DNA of 64,000 bases from Halobacillus litoralis (GTDB lineage: Bacteria > Bacillota > Bacilli > Bacillales > Halobacillaceae). A program made the translations under genes and the position numbers. The number at the start of each line of letters is the position of its first letter. The stretch's first letter is position 1. Below are positions 9,816-19,316 of this stretch, piece after piece. Below the pieces are notes generated by a model. That model saw only the letters and a list, made by a program, of their open reading frames with translations, did not search any database and was not told where the DNA came from. Location: assembly GCF_020171725.1 (NCBI RefSeq), contig NZ_JAIVAJ010000003.1, positions 173,692 to 237,691 of the forward strand, in the 5' to 3' direction.

Positions 9816-10793
9816 GTGAACGAATTAAAAGGCATACACCACGTCACGGCTATTACGAGCAGTGCTGAGAAGAACTATGAATTTTTTACGTACACGCTTG
9901 GGATGCGTTTGGTGAAGAAGACGGTCAACCAGGATGACATTAAGACGTATCATTTATTTTTTGCGGATGATGAAGGGAATCCGGGGACAGATATGACGTT
10001 CTTCGATTTTCCTGGTATTCCGAAAGGGTCGCACGGAACGAACGAAATCAGTCGTACGTCCTTCCGTGTGCCGAGTGATGAAGCGCTCGAGTACTGGGTG
10101 AAGCGCTTTGATCGATTGGACGTGAAGCATAAAGGCATTCAGGAGCGTTTCGGTAAAAAAATCCTTCCGTTCGTCGATTTCGATGATCAGTCGTATGAAC
10201 TTGTATCCGATGAACAGGACGAAGGGGTTCCGGCGGGTATTCCATGGCAGAAGGGACCGGTTCCTTTAGAGTATGCGATTACGGGTCTTGGACCGCTCCA
10301 CGTGCGCGTTGATAATGTGGAGTATTTCAAGAAGATGCTCGAGAAGGTTCTGTTATTCAAAGAAATCGGTCATGAAGGATCCTTCCGATTGTTTGAGGTC
10401 GGACCAGGAGGTAACGGAGCTCAAGTCATTGTCGAGTTCAACAACATTCTACCACCTGCTAGACAAGGGTACGGCACGGTCCACCACGCTGCGTTCCGTC
10501 TAGAGGACCTTGATATGCTTGAAGAATGGGACGAGTGGATGAAGCAATTCGGTTTCCGGACGTCTGGGTATGTGAACCGTCATTACTTCGGATCGCTATA
10601 CGTCAATGTAGCTCCGCAAATCTTATTCGAGTTCGCAACGGACGGTCCTGGTTTCATGGGTGATGAACCTTACGAAACTCTGGGAGAGAAGCTTGCCCTT
10701 CCTCCGATGCTTGAGCCGAAGCGAGAACAAATCGAGAAAGTCGTCAGGCCGATCGATACGGTCAGAAGCACCATCGACTTTAAAAAAGAATAG
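9816..10793 (+). CDS. Ring-cleaving dioxygenase, VOC/glyoxalase superfamily (MhqO-like)
   Basis: A 325-residue protein made of two vicinal-oxygen-chelate halves. The first begins GIHHVTAITSSAEKNYEFF (metal His 8) and the second GLGPLHVRV about residue 155, with GYGTVHHAAFRL about 220 and a closing Glu-containing strand LFEFATDGPGF. The layout matches MhqO/MhqA-type putative ring-cleaving dioxygenases, which in Bacillus respond to quinone or catechol stress. The start is GTG 9816, with GGAGGG 7 bases upstream. It ends at a strong terminator. Activity on hydroquinone-type compounds is inferred from the family. Confidence 0.9.
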   Translation: MNELKGIHHVTAITSSAEKNYEFFTYTLGMRLVKKTVNQDDIKTYHLFFADDEGNPGTDMTFFDFPGIPKGSHGTNEISRTSFRVPSDEALEYWVKRFDRLDVKHKGIQERFGKKILPFVDFDDQSYELVSDEQDEGVPAGIPWQKGPVPLEYAITGLGPLHVRVDNVEYFKKMLEKVLLFKEIGHEGSFRLFEVGPGGNGAQVIVEFNNILPPARQGYGTVHHAAFRLEDLDMLEEWDEWMKQFGFRTSGYVNRHYFGSLYVNVAPQILFEFATDGPGFMGDEPYETLGEKLALPPMLEPKREQIEKVVRPIDTVRSTIDFKKE

Positions 10794-10800
10794 ATAAAAG

Positions 10801-10832
10801 AGCCCTCTCTATCGTAGGAGAGGGCTTTATAT
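10801..10832 (+). terminator. Intrinsic terminator of dioxygenase gene
   Basis: AGCCCTCTC and GAGAGGGCT form a perfect 9-bp stem with an 8-base loop, followed by TTTATATT. Confidence 0.85.
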
Positions 10833-10844
10833 TGGAAAATTAAG

Positions 10845-11003
10845 TTATCTGTTTAGTTGTGGGGTTTTCATCTCGCTCAGGCTGTTAAGTAGATGGTCTA
10901 ATTCCTGGGAAAGCTGTAGAACGTCTTCATAGTCTTTCCCCTTTAAATAAGACTCGTACATCTTCTGACGGGTTTCTTCGATTTTCATTTCTAAAGCATT
11001 CAC
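10845..11003 (-). CDS. Spo0E-like aspartyl-phosphate phosphatase (small protein)
   Basis: A 52-residue protein read from GTG 11003 on the minus strand (ATG 10988 in frame is the alternative start; neither has an ideal ribosome site, GGGGAGAG being 12-13 bases from the GTG). It carries the family signature SQELD (residues 32-36) inside two predicted helices (KIEETRQKMYESYL and DVLQLSQELDHLLN). This is the size and motif of the Spo0E/YnzD/YisI family, which dephosphorylates Spo0A~P and so delays sporulation. It converges on the dioxygenase gene. Its presence is the best sign that the organism forms spores. Confidence 0.85.
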   Translation of the reverse strand: MNALEMKIEETRQKMYESYLKGKDYEDVLQLSQELDHLLNSLSEMKTPQLNR

Positions 11004-11222
11004 TTTGAATCAAAACTCTCCCCTAGACTATGATATAAATTCATATATACCCACGTAATATGTTATCTAAACATAATAATGTCGAAAAAATGAAATTAAT
11101 CAAATAGTTTTTGACAGAAATCTATTCATTGCACGGTGCAGTGTGATATTTTGATAATGTGACTTTTTGGAAAAAATAGAATGACTGTCCTATTTCCTGT
11201 AATATCCAAGTGGTCACATGTT

Positions 11223-11251
11223 TTGTTACGTAAGGTGGGATATAGTATAGT
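11223..11251 (+). promoter_or_regulatory. Candidate sigma-A promoter of the moxR operon
   Basis: TTGTTA and TATAGT separated by exactly 17 bases, 60 bases before the moxR start. The rest of 11004-11222 is AT-rich with no gene seen. Confidence 0.5.
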
Positions 11252-11310
11252 TAGAATGAGCGTGATTATTCTGAAAAATAGCTTCATATATAAGGAGAGG
11301 AGCTCACCTG

Positions 11311-12276
11311 ATGAGTCAGCAAACCTATTTATTACAGCCCAAAATATCTGAAGTAATGGCAAATATTAATAAAGTTATGATCGGTAAAGAAGAGGCATCT
11401 CTATTAAGCCTTGTTGCCTTGCTGGCAAAGGGTCACGTGCTATTGGAGGACGTTCCTGGTGTCGGAAAGACGATGCTCGTCAAGACGCTTGCAAAGTCGA
11501 TGGATTGTGACTTTAAACGTATTCAGTTCACACCTGACCTGCTTCCATCTGACGTGACAGGCGTTTCGATTTATAACCCGAAGGATATGGAATTTGAATT
11601 CCGTCCTGGACCGATCCTTGGCAATGTTGTCCTTGCCGATGAGATCAACCGTACATCCCCGAAGACGCAGTCCGCCCTTTTGGAAGGAATGGAGGAAACG
11701 AGCATCACAGTAGATGGCAACACGGTTCCGTTAAGTAATCCTTTCTTTGTCATGGCTACACAGAACCCGATTGAATATGAAGGAACATACCCGCTTCCTG
11801 AGGCTCAGCTCGACCGTTTTCTTATCAAAATGAAGATGGGCTATCCTTCTGCCAAGCAGGAGATGGAGATGCTGAACCGTACGTCAGGAGCGCATCCGAT
11901 TGAGTCGATCGCATCCGTCATTTCCCGTGATGAGCTGGTTGAGCTGCAGAGGGAAGTAGAGGATGTGTATGTCGATCATACCGTCAATCGTTACATCGTC
12001 GATTTGATTACTGGAACAAGGGAGCATGAAGGGGTCTACCTCGGAGTCAGCCCTCGTGGATCCATCGCTTTGATGAAAGCGGCGAAAGCCTATGCCTTCA
12101 TCCATGACCGTGATTATGTCGTGCCGGATGATGTTCAATATTTAGCTCCTTTCGTTCTTTCCCACCGTATGATTCTGACGTCCGAATCCCGCTTTGAGGG
12201 AACGACGGCTGAAGAAATTGTGGAAAGTCTGCTGTCCTCGACATCGATTCCTGTTAAGAGGAACATCAGTGAATGA
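11311..12276 (+). CDS. MoxR-family AAA+ ATPase
   Basis: A 321-residue AAA+ ATPase of the MoxR (AAA_3) group. Walker A EDVPGVGKT lies about 46-54, Walker B VVLADEIN about 105-112, and the sensor region ATQNPIEYEGTYPLPEAQLDRF about 148-170. The C-terminal lid is AAA_lid_2. The family acts as a chaperone for assembling or activating metal- or VWA-containing complexes. It is the first gene of a classic trio with DUF58 and a transglutaminase-like membrane protein, overlapping the next gene by 4 bases. It is orthologous in layout to B. subtilis yeaC. The target complex is unknown. Confidence 0.95.
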   Translation: MSQQTYLLQPKISEVMANINKVMIGKEEASLLSLVALLAKGHVLLEDVPGVGKTMLVKTLAKSMDCDFKRIQFTPDLLPSDVTGVSIYNPKDMEFEFRPGPILGNVVLADEINRTSPKTQSALLEGMEETSITVDGNTVPLSNPFFVMATQNPIEYEGTYPLPEAQLDRFLIKMKMGYPSAKQEMEMLNRTSGAHPIESIASVISRDELVELQREVEDVYVDHTVNRYIVDLITGTREHEGVYLGVSPRGSIALMKAAKAYAFIHDRDYVVPDDVQYLAPFVLSHRMILTSESRFEGTTAEEIVESLLSSTSIPVKRNISE

Positions 12277-13538
12277 AACAGTCGTTAGAATTCATTCTTA
12301 AACTCCTATTTGTCGCGTTCCTCTTCTGTCTTCTCTTTTCTTACGCGATGTTCCAAGGAGGCTTTGTCAGTTGGTTCCTTTTCTATGCGTTTCTGCCGTT
12401 TCTTGTCTATATGACAGGGATCCTGCTGTATCCGATGACCAGCTGGAAGGTGGAGAGGAAGTTGTCGAAGCGTGTGGCGACAGGCGGCGAAAGTGTCGAA
12501 GTCGAAGTCAACATCAAAAGGCGATTCCCTTTCCCGGTCTACTACTGTGTCCTTGAGGAGTACCTGCCCCATTCATTGAAGGACAGGGATACCCATTTGG
12601 AGAAGTTCCGGGACATGAGTGAAGAAGAAACGGTCAAAGAACCGAGACTGATCAAGCACGTCACATTCCCTTGGTTCAAACGGAACATCAGGTTCCGGTA
12701 CACCCTCGACAAAGTGCCTCGCGGGGAACACGAACTGAAGGCCCTCCGCGTCAAAACAGGAGATTTCTTCGGTTTTGTAAAAAAAGAGCACGTGTTCATG
12801 AGTGAGAACAAACTCCTCGTCTTTCCATATAAACGCCCTGTGAAGATGAAAGAAAGTGTCTACAGTTTCGAACAAGGGGCGAGTCCATCTTTTAAGCTGA
12901 ATGAAAAGAATACAAACATCGTCACAGGTGTCCGCGAGTACATTCCGGGTGACCGATTTGCCTGGGTGGACTGGAAAACGACGGCGAAAAAAGGCGAAAT
13001 GATGACGAAGGAATTCGAGCAGGAGAAGAGTGTGGACATGCTTGTTATTTTGAACGCGGTCTATCATCCTTCTATGCACTCGGTCAGCTTTGAAGGGGCT
13101 GTAGAATTTACGGCATCCCTGCTTGATGAGCTGCAGAAGTCGACTTCGCATCTTGCCTATATGACACTCGGCGATGAGCGGTCGTATTTCCCATTACAAA
13201 AAAATTCGACGCACCAGCAGATGATTCAGGCGCATCTCGCAAAAGTCCGGGCAGTTGGTCGTGTGCCGTTTGCCCAGCAGCTTGAGCGCGAGCGCACGCG
13301 TCTTCCGTCCGGCATGATCGGGATGGTCGTCAGTCCGCTTCTTGACGAAAGCATTTCTCAATCGTTGGTGAAGCTTGCGAAGAAGAGCAAACGCCTCGTC
13401 TTCTTTTACATCAAGTCTCATAAAACGATGGAATTCCAGGATCATCAGCACATTAAGCAGCTGAAGAATCAAGGAGTCCACGTTCAAGTGATTTCAGAAG
13501 AACAATTAATACAGAAGGAATTCGAGGTGAACACGTAA
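12273..13538 (+). CDS. DUF58 domain-containing protein
   Basis: A 421-residue protein with two N-terminal membrane segments (residues about 8-30 and 32-52), a beta-rich middle, and the DUF58 core REYIPGDRFAWVDWKTTAKK about 217-236. That core continues into a VWA-like Rossmann domain (DMLVILNAVYHP, then LLDELQK). It overlaps both neighbours (4 bases with moxR, 1 base with the transglutaminase gene), so the three are one operon. Corresponds to B. subtilis yeaD by order. DUF58 proteins are thought to be clients of the MoxR ATPase; function otherwise unknown. Confidence 0.93.
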   Translation: MKQSLEFILKLLFVAFLFCLLFSYAMFQGGFVSWFLFYAFLPFLVYMTGILLYPMTSWKVERKLSKRVATGGESVEVEVNIKRRFPFPVYYCVLEEYLPHSLKDRDTHLEKFRDMSEEETVKEPRLIKHVTFPWFKRNIRFRYTLDKVPRGEHELKALRVKTGDFFGFVKKEHVFMSENKLLVFPYKRPVKMKESVYSFEQGASPSFKLNEKNTNIVTGVREYIPGDRFAWVDWKTTAKKGEMMTKEFEQEKSVDMLVILNAVYHPSMHSVSFEGAVEFTASLLDELQKSTSHLAYMTLGDERSYFPLQKNSTHQQMIQAHLAKVRAVGRVPFAQQLERERTRLPSGMIGMVVSPLLDESISQSLVKLAKKSKRLVFFYIKSHKTMEFQDHQHIKQLKNQGVHVQVISEEQLIQKEFEVNT

Positions 13539-15739
13539 TGAATGGACAGAATCAACAGAATCACTCGTTCATTTATACCCTCACCATTTATGTGATCGGG
13601 TTTCTGCTCTTTTGCGAATGGCTCCTTCCGCTTGAGACCATCACCAATACAGATGACGTGACGATCTTCTTCATCTATGCAGCGTTTTGCTTCTTCGTCT
13701 CGTTTTTGCAGATCCAGTGGTGGATTTCGATGCCGCTGAAGCTCGTCGGTCTCATTTTCATCATCGACGGTTTATATATCGGGGAACGTCTCTTCAGCCG
13801 AGACTGGTTCTCCGTCGTATATGATCAACTCATGTTCAACATCCAAGTGATTCAGACGCAGGAATGGTGGCAGATGACGCCGTTGTTCCGGAGTGTCCTG
13901 TTCCTTGTCCTGCTTTGGTTGATGAGTTACCTGCTGTTCTACTGGCTGGTGGTCGCCAAGCGCATGTTGATTTTCGTCGTCATGACGTTCATCTACGTGA
14001 CCGTCATCGACACCTTCACGATCTATGACGGAAAATGGGCGATCGTCCGAACGTTCATCCTTGCAATGGCGGCTCTTGGACTATCGAGCTTTGCGAAAGA
14101 AATGGACAGAGAATCGATTCCGAGTTCGTCATTCAAGCGGGTCCACTTATGGGTCATTCCGCTCGTCGGCATCATCCTTTTCTCAACGGTAGCCGCTTAT
14201 GCGTCACCGAAGCTGTCACCGCAATGGCCGGACCCGGTTCCTTATTTGAAAAGTGCTACAGGCGGCTCTGGTCCTGGTGGTGTCGGCAATGTCGTACAGA
14301 AAGTCGGGTATGGAGAGAATGACAGCCGACTCGGAGGCTCATTCGTCCAGGATAACACGCCGGTATTCGAAGCGATGGCAGACGGCGACAGGTACTGGAG
14401 GATCGAATCGAAGGATACCTACACCGGAAAAGGGTGGGAAGATACGCTGAGCCGTCCGACAACGACCGTTTCAGCGAGTGAGCTCGAATACCCTACCTTT
14501 ACCGATAATGTGGAATCAGAAGAGCAGAAAGCGATGATCCGGATGGAGAGAGGCGCGACGTTCGAAAAGCTCGTCTATCCATATGGATTAAGCTCGCTTG
14601 AAGCGACACCTGAGAACAGTCGGTACAACCTTCACACGGAAACGGGAGAGATCGATACGCTTCGCGGTGGGTCTCTTGCTAAAATCAATGAGTTCGTTGT
14701 GAACTACGATTACCCTTCCTTTGAGTATGGTCAGTTGAGGCAGACAGGTGATAATGACCCTGCGGAGATTCGTGAGAAGTATCTGCAGCTGCCGGAAACC
14801 CTTCCGAGTCGTGTCCGCAACCTGGCGAGTCAAATCGTGGAGGGGGAGGACAACCGTTACGACAAAGCGAAGGCTGTCGAGCAGTACTTCTCGTCGAACG
14901 GATTTGAGTACTCGACAACCGAAGTCCCGGTTCCGAGTGAGAATCAGGACTACGTCGATCAATTCCTATTTGAAACACAGCTCGGGTACTGTGATAACTA
15001 CTCGACATCGATGGTCGTCCTTCTGCGTTCAGAAGGCATTCCAGCCCGCTGGGTGAAAGGCTTCACTTCAGGGGAGCGAATCGATTCAGAAACGCCTGAT
15101 TATACAGATGATGTTCAAAACACGTATCAAGTCACAAGTGCCAACGCTCACTCATGGGTCGAAGTGTATTTCGCTGGAATCGGATGGGTGCCGTTCGAGC
15201 CGACACAAGGCTTCTCGAACAACACCGACTTCTATAGTGATGTAGATACGAGCACCGACGATACGGAGACAGATGAAGGAGCTCAGACTCCTGAAGATAA
15301 TATGGGGAACCCGCAACAGTTGGAAGAAGAGACATCGAGCTCTGATGCCAACGCAGGCGGTACGTCTTCCTTCAACTTCACGTGGATCTACGTGGGAGCC
15401 GGTATCCTGGCTGTATCCAGTTTGATTCTCTACTTTACGAGATTCAGATGGATGTCCACGATGCTGATCCGTCGCTTCAAGAAAGAAGGAAACGCTGAGA
15501 ACTACGAACGGGCGTATCACTTTTTACTGAAACTGCTTGCACATAAAGGCTTCAAACGAAATCCGGAGCAAACGTTACGTGAGTATGCGCGCTCTATTGA
15601 CAGTCATTATCAGACCAATGAGATGCGCCAGTTGACGCATCATTACGAGCGGTTCGTCTACCGGAATGATGAGCATAATGTGCAGTGGGGCAAAGTCTCT
15701 GAATTATGGGAAAATTTAATTAAAAAAGCATTGTCTTGA
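13538..15739 (+). CDS. TgpA-type membrane protein with transglutaminase-like domain
   Basis: A 733-residue membrane protein. Six hydrophobic segments lie in the first 220 residues, then an external region with a transglutaminase/protease-like domain: C485 in LGYCDNYSTSM, H538 in NAHSWVEVYF, and an acidic third position in FEPTQG (Glu where many relatives have Asp). An acidic Ser/Thr-rich linker (about 560-600), one more membrane helix (about 615-635) and a C-terminal DUF4129 domain follow. By order it is the B. subtilis yebA equivalent. The full Cys-His pair suggests an active cysteine enzyme facing outwards, perhaps acting on wall proteins or peptides. The promoter of the guaA leader overlaps its last codons. 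Confidence 0.93.
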   Translation: MNGQNQQNHSFIYTLTIYVIGFLLFCEWLLPLETITNTDDVTIFFIYAAFCFFVSFLQIQWWISMPLKLVGLIFIIDGLYIGERLFSRDWFSVVYDQLMFNIQVIQTQEWWQMTPLFRSVLFLVLLWLMSYLLFYWLVVAKRMLIFVVMTFIYVTVIDTFTIYDGKWAIVRTFILAMAALGLSSFAKEMDRESIPSSSFKRVHLWVIPLVGIILFSTVAAYASPKLSPQWPDPVPYLKSATGGSGPGGVGNVVQKVGYGENDSRLGGSFVQDNTPVFEAMADGDRYWRIESKDTYTGKGWEDTLSRPTTTVSASELEYPTFTDNVESEEQKAMIRMERGATFEKLVYPYGLSSLEATPENSRYNLHTETGEIDTLRGGSLAKINEFVVNYDYPSFEYGQLRQTGDNDPAEIREKYLQLPETLPSRVRNLASQIVEGEDNRYDKAKAVEQYFSSNGFEYSTTEVPVPSENQDYVDQFLFETQLGYCDNYSTSMVVLLRSEGIPARWVKGFTSGERIDSETPDYTDDVQNTYQVTSANAHSWVEVYFAGIGWVPFEPTQGFSNNTDFYSDVDTSTDDTETDEGAQTPEDNMGNPQQLEEETSSSDANAGGTSSFNFTWIYVGAGILAVSSLILYFTRFRWMSTMLIRRFKKEGNAENYERAYHFLLKLLAHKGFKRNPEQTLREYARSIDSHYQTNEMRQLTHHYERFVYRNDEHNVQWGKVSELWENLIKKALS

Positions 15740-15764
15740 TTCCTTTCATGCCGGTTGTTAGAAT
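15736..15764 (+). promoter_or_regulatory. Sigma-A promoter of the guaA transcript
   Basis: TTGATT, 17 bases, TAGAAT, with an extended TG one base before the -10. It overlaps the end of the upstream gene and sits 22 bases before the riboswitch. Confidence 0.75.
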
Positions 15765-15785
15765 GAATGAAATTAATCGTATTCT

Positions 15786-15856
15786 CCTTCGTATATCCTC
15801 GGAAATAAGGTCCGAGAGTCTCTACCGGAGCGCCGATAACGCTCTGACTATGAAGG
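15786..15856 (+). promoter_or_regulatory. Guanine riboswitch (purine aptamer) upstream of guaA
   Basis: Shows the purine aptamer core: GTATAT, AATAAGG...CCGAGAG for P2 and its loop, TCTCTACC in J2/3, and GACTATG before the closing P1 strand. CCTTC and GAAGG close P1. The base before TATG is C, the guanine-specific choice. The L3 loop reads CCGATAA rather than the usual CCGTAAA, a variant in the loop-loop contact. A terminator follows 35 bases downstream, so ligand binding should switch guaA off. Confidence 0.88.
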
Positions 15857-15890
15857 TGGGAATCAGGGGACGTGTATGCGTAATTCGATT

Positions 15891-15931
15891 TCTGCCTTCT
15901 TATGTTTCGACAAGAGAAGGCAGATTTTTTT
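15891..15931 (+). terminator. Riboswitch-controlled terminator before guaA
   Basis: TCTGCCTTCT and AGAAGGCAGA form a perfect 10-bp stem, extended inward by CTT/AAG, followed by seven T. It is the expression platform of the guaA riboswitch. Confidence 0.88.
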
Positions 15932-15954
15932 GTTTGAGCCGTTTCGTCTCTCAG

Positions 15955-16017
15955 TAGAGTGGAGCGGGTGAGGGGAACGACTCGCTTTCCGCGGACGGCG
16001 AGGAGCCCTGCACTCTA
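15955..16017. repeat. Damaged copy of the covarying-arm element (GCTTTCCG core)
   Basis: Contains GGGGAACGACTCGCTTTCCGCGG, the left half of the recurrent element, but lacks the GGAGTCTC right half. A 7-bp inverted repeat TAGAGTG...CACTCTA brackets it. It lies between the riboswitch terminator and guaA. Confidence 0.6.
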
Positions 16018-16100
16018 AAAAGTAACAAAACGACCGAGGCATACAAAGCAAATGGAACATAATAAAGAAACGAAGTTATAAAACAAAGGAGTGGGGATGT

Positions 16101-17639
16101 ATGGAAAAAGTGGAAGGTATGATTCTGGTTCTTGATTTCGGGAGCCAGTATAATCAGTTAATTACGCGTCGTATTCGTGAGTTCGGGGTGTACAGTGAGC
16201 TTCGTTCGCACAAGATGACAGCTGAAGAGATCAAAGAGTTGAACCCGAGCGGTATCATCTTGTCAGGTGGACCGAACAGTGTGTACGGAGAAGACAGTTT
16301 CCGTTGCGACGAAGACCTGTTCGAGCTTGGCATTCCTGTGCTCGGTATCTGTTACGGCATGCAGCTGATGACGCATCACTTCGGGGGTAAAGTCGAGCGT
16401 GCCAAGCAGCGTGAATACGGAAAAGCAGACATTACGGTCAATGATGGTCCGGTTCTTTTCCGCAAAACACCGCTAGAGCAAGTGGTCTGGATGAGTCACA
16501 GCGATAAAGTCATCGAAGCGCCGGAAGGATTCGGTGTCGATGCGACAAGTCCGTCCTGCCCGGTTGCGGCGATCAGTGACGAGGACAAGCAGATGTACGG
16601 CGTGCAGTTCCACCCGGAAGTCCGCCACTCTGAATACGGAAACGATCTGCTGAGAAGCTTTGTTTTCGACGTGTGTGAAGCGAAAGACGACTGGACGATG
16701 GAACATGTCGTTGAAATGGAAGTAGAGAAAATCCGTGAACAGGTCGGCGACCGCAAAGTGCTTTGTGCGTTGAGTGGCGGCGTGGACTCGTCTGTCGTTG
16801 CAGCGCTGATTCATAAGGCGATCGGTGACCAGCTGACGTGTATTTTTGTCGACCACGGCCTGCTTCGTAAAAATGAAGCTGATGATGTCATGCGTTTCCT
16901 AGGTGACGGCTTCAACATGAACATCATCAAAATCGATGCGAAAGACCGCTTCATGAGCAAGCTGAACGGCGTTTCAGATCCGGAAGAGAAGCGTAAAATC
17001 ATCGGAAATGAATTCATTTATGTATTCGACGATGAAGCAGAGAAGTTGAAGGACATCGACTTCCTTGCGCAAGGTACCCTGTACACGGACATCATCGAAA
17101 GTGGTACAGAAACGGCGCAGACGATCAAGTCTCACCACAACGTCGGCGGACTTCCTGAAGATATGGAGTTCGAACTGATTGAACCGTTGAATACGCTGTT
17201 CAAAGACGAAGTGCGTGAACTGGGTCTTGAGCTTGGTGTGCCTGAGCACATCGTATGGCGTCAGCCGTTCCCGGGACCTGGTCTTGCGATTCGTGTCCTA
17301 GGTGAAGTGACAGAAGAGAAATTGGAGATCGTTCGTGAATCGGATGCGATTCTTCGTGAAGAAATCAAGAATGCCGGTCTTGACCGTGACATCTGGCAGT
17401 ACTTCACGGCTCTTCCAGGCATGCGTTCTGTTGGTGTCATGGGGGATGAGCGTACGTATGATTACACGATCGGAATCCGTGCCGTTACATCTGTAGACGG
17501 CATGACTTCCGACTGGGCGCGTATTCCATGGGATGTGCTTGAGAAGATTTCGACACGTATCGTCAATGAAGTCGACCACATCAACCGCGTCGTGTATGAC
17601 GTGACGAGTAAGCCACCTGCAACGATCGAGTGGGAATAA
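16101..17639 (+). CDS. guaA: GMP synthase (glutamine-hydrolysing)
   Basis: A 512-residue enzyme that converts XMP to GMP with ATP and glutamine in the cytoplasm. The class I amidotransferase domain has nucleophile C84 in GICYGMQ, with H171 and E173 in [11 protein letters not shown]. The PP-loop ATP pyrophosphatase motif LSGGVDSS lies about 223-230, and the C-terminal dimer domain ends in PPATIEWE. Length is normal. AAAGGAGTGGGG stands before the ATG. Expression should be limited by guanine through the upstream riboswitch and terminator. It is followed by the purine permease and pur operon, as in B. subtilis. Confidence 0.99.
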   Translation: MEKVEGMILVLDFGSQYNQLITRRIREFGVYSELRSHKMTAEEIKELNPSGIILSGGPNSVYGEDSFRCDEDLFELGIPVLGICYGMQLMTHHFGGKVERAKQREYGKADITVNDGPVLFRKTPLEQVVWMSHSDKVIEAPEGFGVDATSPSCPVAAISDEDKQMYGVQFHPEVRHSEYGNDLLRSFVFDVCEAKDDWTMEHVVEMEVEKIREQVGDRKVLCALSGGVDSSVVAALIHKAIGDQLTCIFVDHGLLRKNEADDVMRFLGDGFNMNIIKIDAKDRFMSKLNGVSDPEEKRKIIGNEFIYVFDDEAEKLKDIDFLAQGTLYTDIIESGTETAQTIKSHHNVGGLPEDMEFELIEPLNTLFKDEVRELGLELGVPEHIVWRQPFPGPGLAIRVLGEVTEEKLEIVRESDAILREEIKNAGLDRDIWQYFTALPGMRSVGVMGDERTYDYTIGIRAVTSVDGMTSDWARIPWDVLEKISTRIVNEVDHINRVVYDVTSKPPATIEWE

Positions 17640-17682
17640 ACGAACAAAAGCAGAAAAAATATGATTAATGTTCGGAAAATGG

Positions 17683-17711
17683 TTGACGTGCTTTGTCGAA
17701 CGTTGTAAGAT
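17683..17711 (+). promoter_or_regulatory. Sigma-A promoter of the permease transcript
   Basis: TTGACG, 17 bases, TAAGAT, located 30 bases before the riboswitch. Confidence 0.7.
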
Positions 17712-17740
17712 TAAACACGTCATCATAAAAATCATATGCA

Positions 17741-17820
17741 TCACCGTCGTATAATTTTGGGGATAAGGCCCATAAGTTTCTACCAGACCACCGTAAATCG
17801 GTCTGACTACGTCGGTGGAT
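17741..17820 (+). promoter_or_regulatory. Guanine riboswitch upstream of purine permease
   Basis: Purine aptamer with TCGTATAAT, GGGGATAAGGCCC (P2 and L2), AAGTTTCTACC, CCGTAAA in L3 and GACTACG. P1 is CACCGtCGTA with TACGTCGGTG. The C before TACG indicates guanine or hypoxanthine specificity rather than adenine. A terminator follows at 17878. Confidence 0.93.
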
Positions 17821-17877
17821 GGGTGGATTCGTGCCTTTTGTTTACCGACAATCGAACACCTCCCCCATTCCCGACGA

Positions 17878-17914
17878 GAAACTCTTGGCCTACCGCCAAG
17901 GGTTTCTTTTTTTT
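17878..17914 (+). terminator. Riboswitch-controlled terminator before permease
   Basis: GAAACTCTTGGC pairs with GCCAAGGGTTTC (one G-T pair) around a 5-base loop and is followed by eight T, 36 bases before the permease start. Confidence 0.88.
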
Positions 17915-17949
17915 ATTGAAACATCCGACGGAAGGGGAGGAAGAAAGAT

Positions 17950-19287
17950 ATGAAGAAATATTTTAACTTTGAAGAACTGGGAACGAATTATCGTACGGAA
18001 TTCATGGCCGGACTCACAACGTTCCTTGCCATGGCGTACATTTTGTTCGTCAATCCATCTACACTGGCACTAGACGGCATTGAGCAGCTGCCGGAAGGAG
18101 TCACTCGAATTGATAAAGAAGCGGTCTTCGCCGCGACAGCTATAGCAGCTGCTGTCGGGACGTTGATCATGGGGGTTTTCGCAAAATATCCAATCGCCCT
18201 TGCGCCAGGTATGGGACTGAACGCCTTCTTCGCTTATACAGTCGTTCTTGGCTACGGAATCCCCTGGGAAACGGCACTGGCCGGCGTACTTGCCTCTGGA
18301 CTTATTTTCATCGTACTTACCGTTACAGGATTGCGCCAAAAAGTCATTGATGCCATTCCGGCCAACCTGAAGCTTGCTGTCGGAGCCGGAATCGGGTTGT
18401 TCATCGCCTTCATCGGCTTCCAAAACGCAGGAATTGTACAGAACAGTGACGCAACTCTTGTCGCACTTGGCGACCTGACGGCAGGACCGACGCTTCTTGC
18501 TATTTTCGGAATCATCGTATCGGTCAGTCTTATGGCACTAGGAATCAAAGGCGGAATCTTCTACGGGATGATCCTGACATCCATCGCCGGAATGGTCACA
18601 GGCCTGATCGGCGCGCCGACAGGACTTGGAGATGTCGTCAGCCCGGCACCAAGCGTTGCGCCAACATTCGGAGCAGCCTTCGCGCACTTCGGTGACATTT
18701 TCACAATTGAAATGCTCGTCGTCATCTTAACGTTCTTATTCGTCGACTTCTTCGACACAGCCGGTACACTCGTAGCGGTCGCAACACAAGCAGGATTTAT
18801 GAAAAATAACAAACTGCCTCGCGCCGGACGTGCGTTGTTCGCCGATAGTGCAGCTACCGTAGTCGGTGCAGCGGTCGGAACTTCCACGACTACATCGTAC
18901 ATCGAATCAACTGCCGGTGTCGGAGCAGGTGGGCGTACCGGATTCGCTTCCGTCGTCACCGCCGGATTCTTTATCCTTGCGCTGTTCTTCTCCCCGTTAC
19001 TGGGTGTCGTAACAGCTGAAGTGACAGCACCAGCATTGATTATCGTCGGTGTGCTCATGGCTTCAACACTTAAGAACATTGATTGGGATCAGTTCGAAAT
19101 CGCCGTCCCATCCTTCTTCGTCATTGCTGCGATGCCACTGACGTACAGCATCGCAACGGGAATTGCCATCGGATTTATTTTCTATCCGATCACGATGATC
19201 TTGAAGGGTCGAGCGAAAGAAATCCACCCGATCATGTATTTCCTATTCTTCATCTTCATCCTATACTTTGTATTCTTGACAGAGTAA
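17950..19287 (+). CDS. pbuG: Guanine/hypoxanthine permease (NCS2, AzgA-like)
   Basis: A 445-residue membrane protein with about 12-14 hydrophobic segments. The opening NYRTEFMAGLTTFLAMAYI and the signature ALAPGMGLNAFFAYTVV are typical of the AzgA/PbuG subgroup of NCS2 permeases. Motifs FVDFFDTAGTLVAVA and TSTTTSYIESTAGVGAGGRT line the substrate site in this family. It imports hypoxanthine and guanine with protons. The guanine riboswitch in its leader fits that substrate. Position between guaA and yebE matches B. subtilis pbuG. GGGGAGG stands before the ATG. Confidence 0.94.
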   Translation: MKKYFNFEELGTNYRTEFMAGLTTFLAMAYILFVNPSTLALDGIEQLPEGVTRIDKEAVFAATAIAAAVGTLIMGVFAKYPIALAPGMGLNAFFAYTVVLGYGIPWETALAGVLASGLIFIVLTVTGLRQKVIDAIPANLKLAVGAGIGLFIAFIGFQNAGIVQNSDATLVALGDLTAGPTLLAIFGIIVSVSLMALGIKGGIFYGMILTSIAGMVTGLIGAPTGLGDVVSPAPSVAPTFGAAFAHFGDIFTIEMLVVILTFLFVDFFDTAGTLVAVATQAGFMKNNKLPRAGRALFADSAATVVGAAVGTSTTTSYIESTAGVGAGGRTGFASVVTAGFFILALFFSPLLGVVTAEVTAPALIIVGVLMASTLKNIDWDQFEIAVPSFFVIAAMPLTYSIATGIAIGFIFYPITMILKGRAKEIHPIMYFLFFIFILYFVFLTE

Positions 19288-19316
19288 CCTGTTTCCGTCC
19301 TAGAAGTAGTGAATAA

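Noticed and set aside
11111..11116. Consensus TTGACA as the -35 of the moxR promoter
   Set aside because: No -10-like hexamer lies 16-18 bases downstream; the TTGTTA/TATAGT pair at 11223-11251 fits better.
12573..13151. 192-codon minus-strand frame inside the DUF58 gene
   Set aside because: Fully covered by an operon gene with strong family motifs; basic, His- and Phe-rich composition is typical of a coding shadow.
14588..15056. Several 100-124 codon frames opposite or out of frame with the transglutaminase gene
   Set aside because: All are inside a single continuous gene with intact Cys-His motif; Arg/Ser-rich shadow frames.
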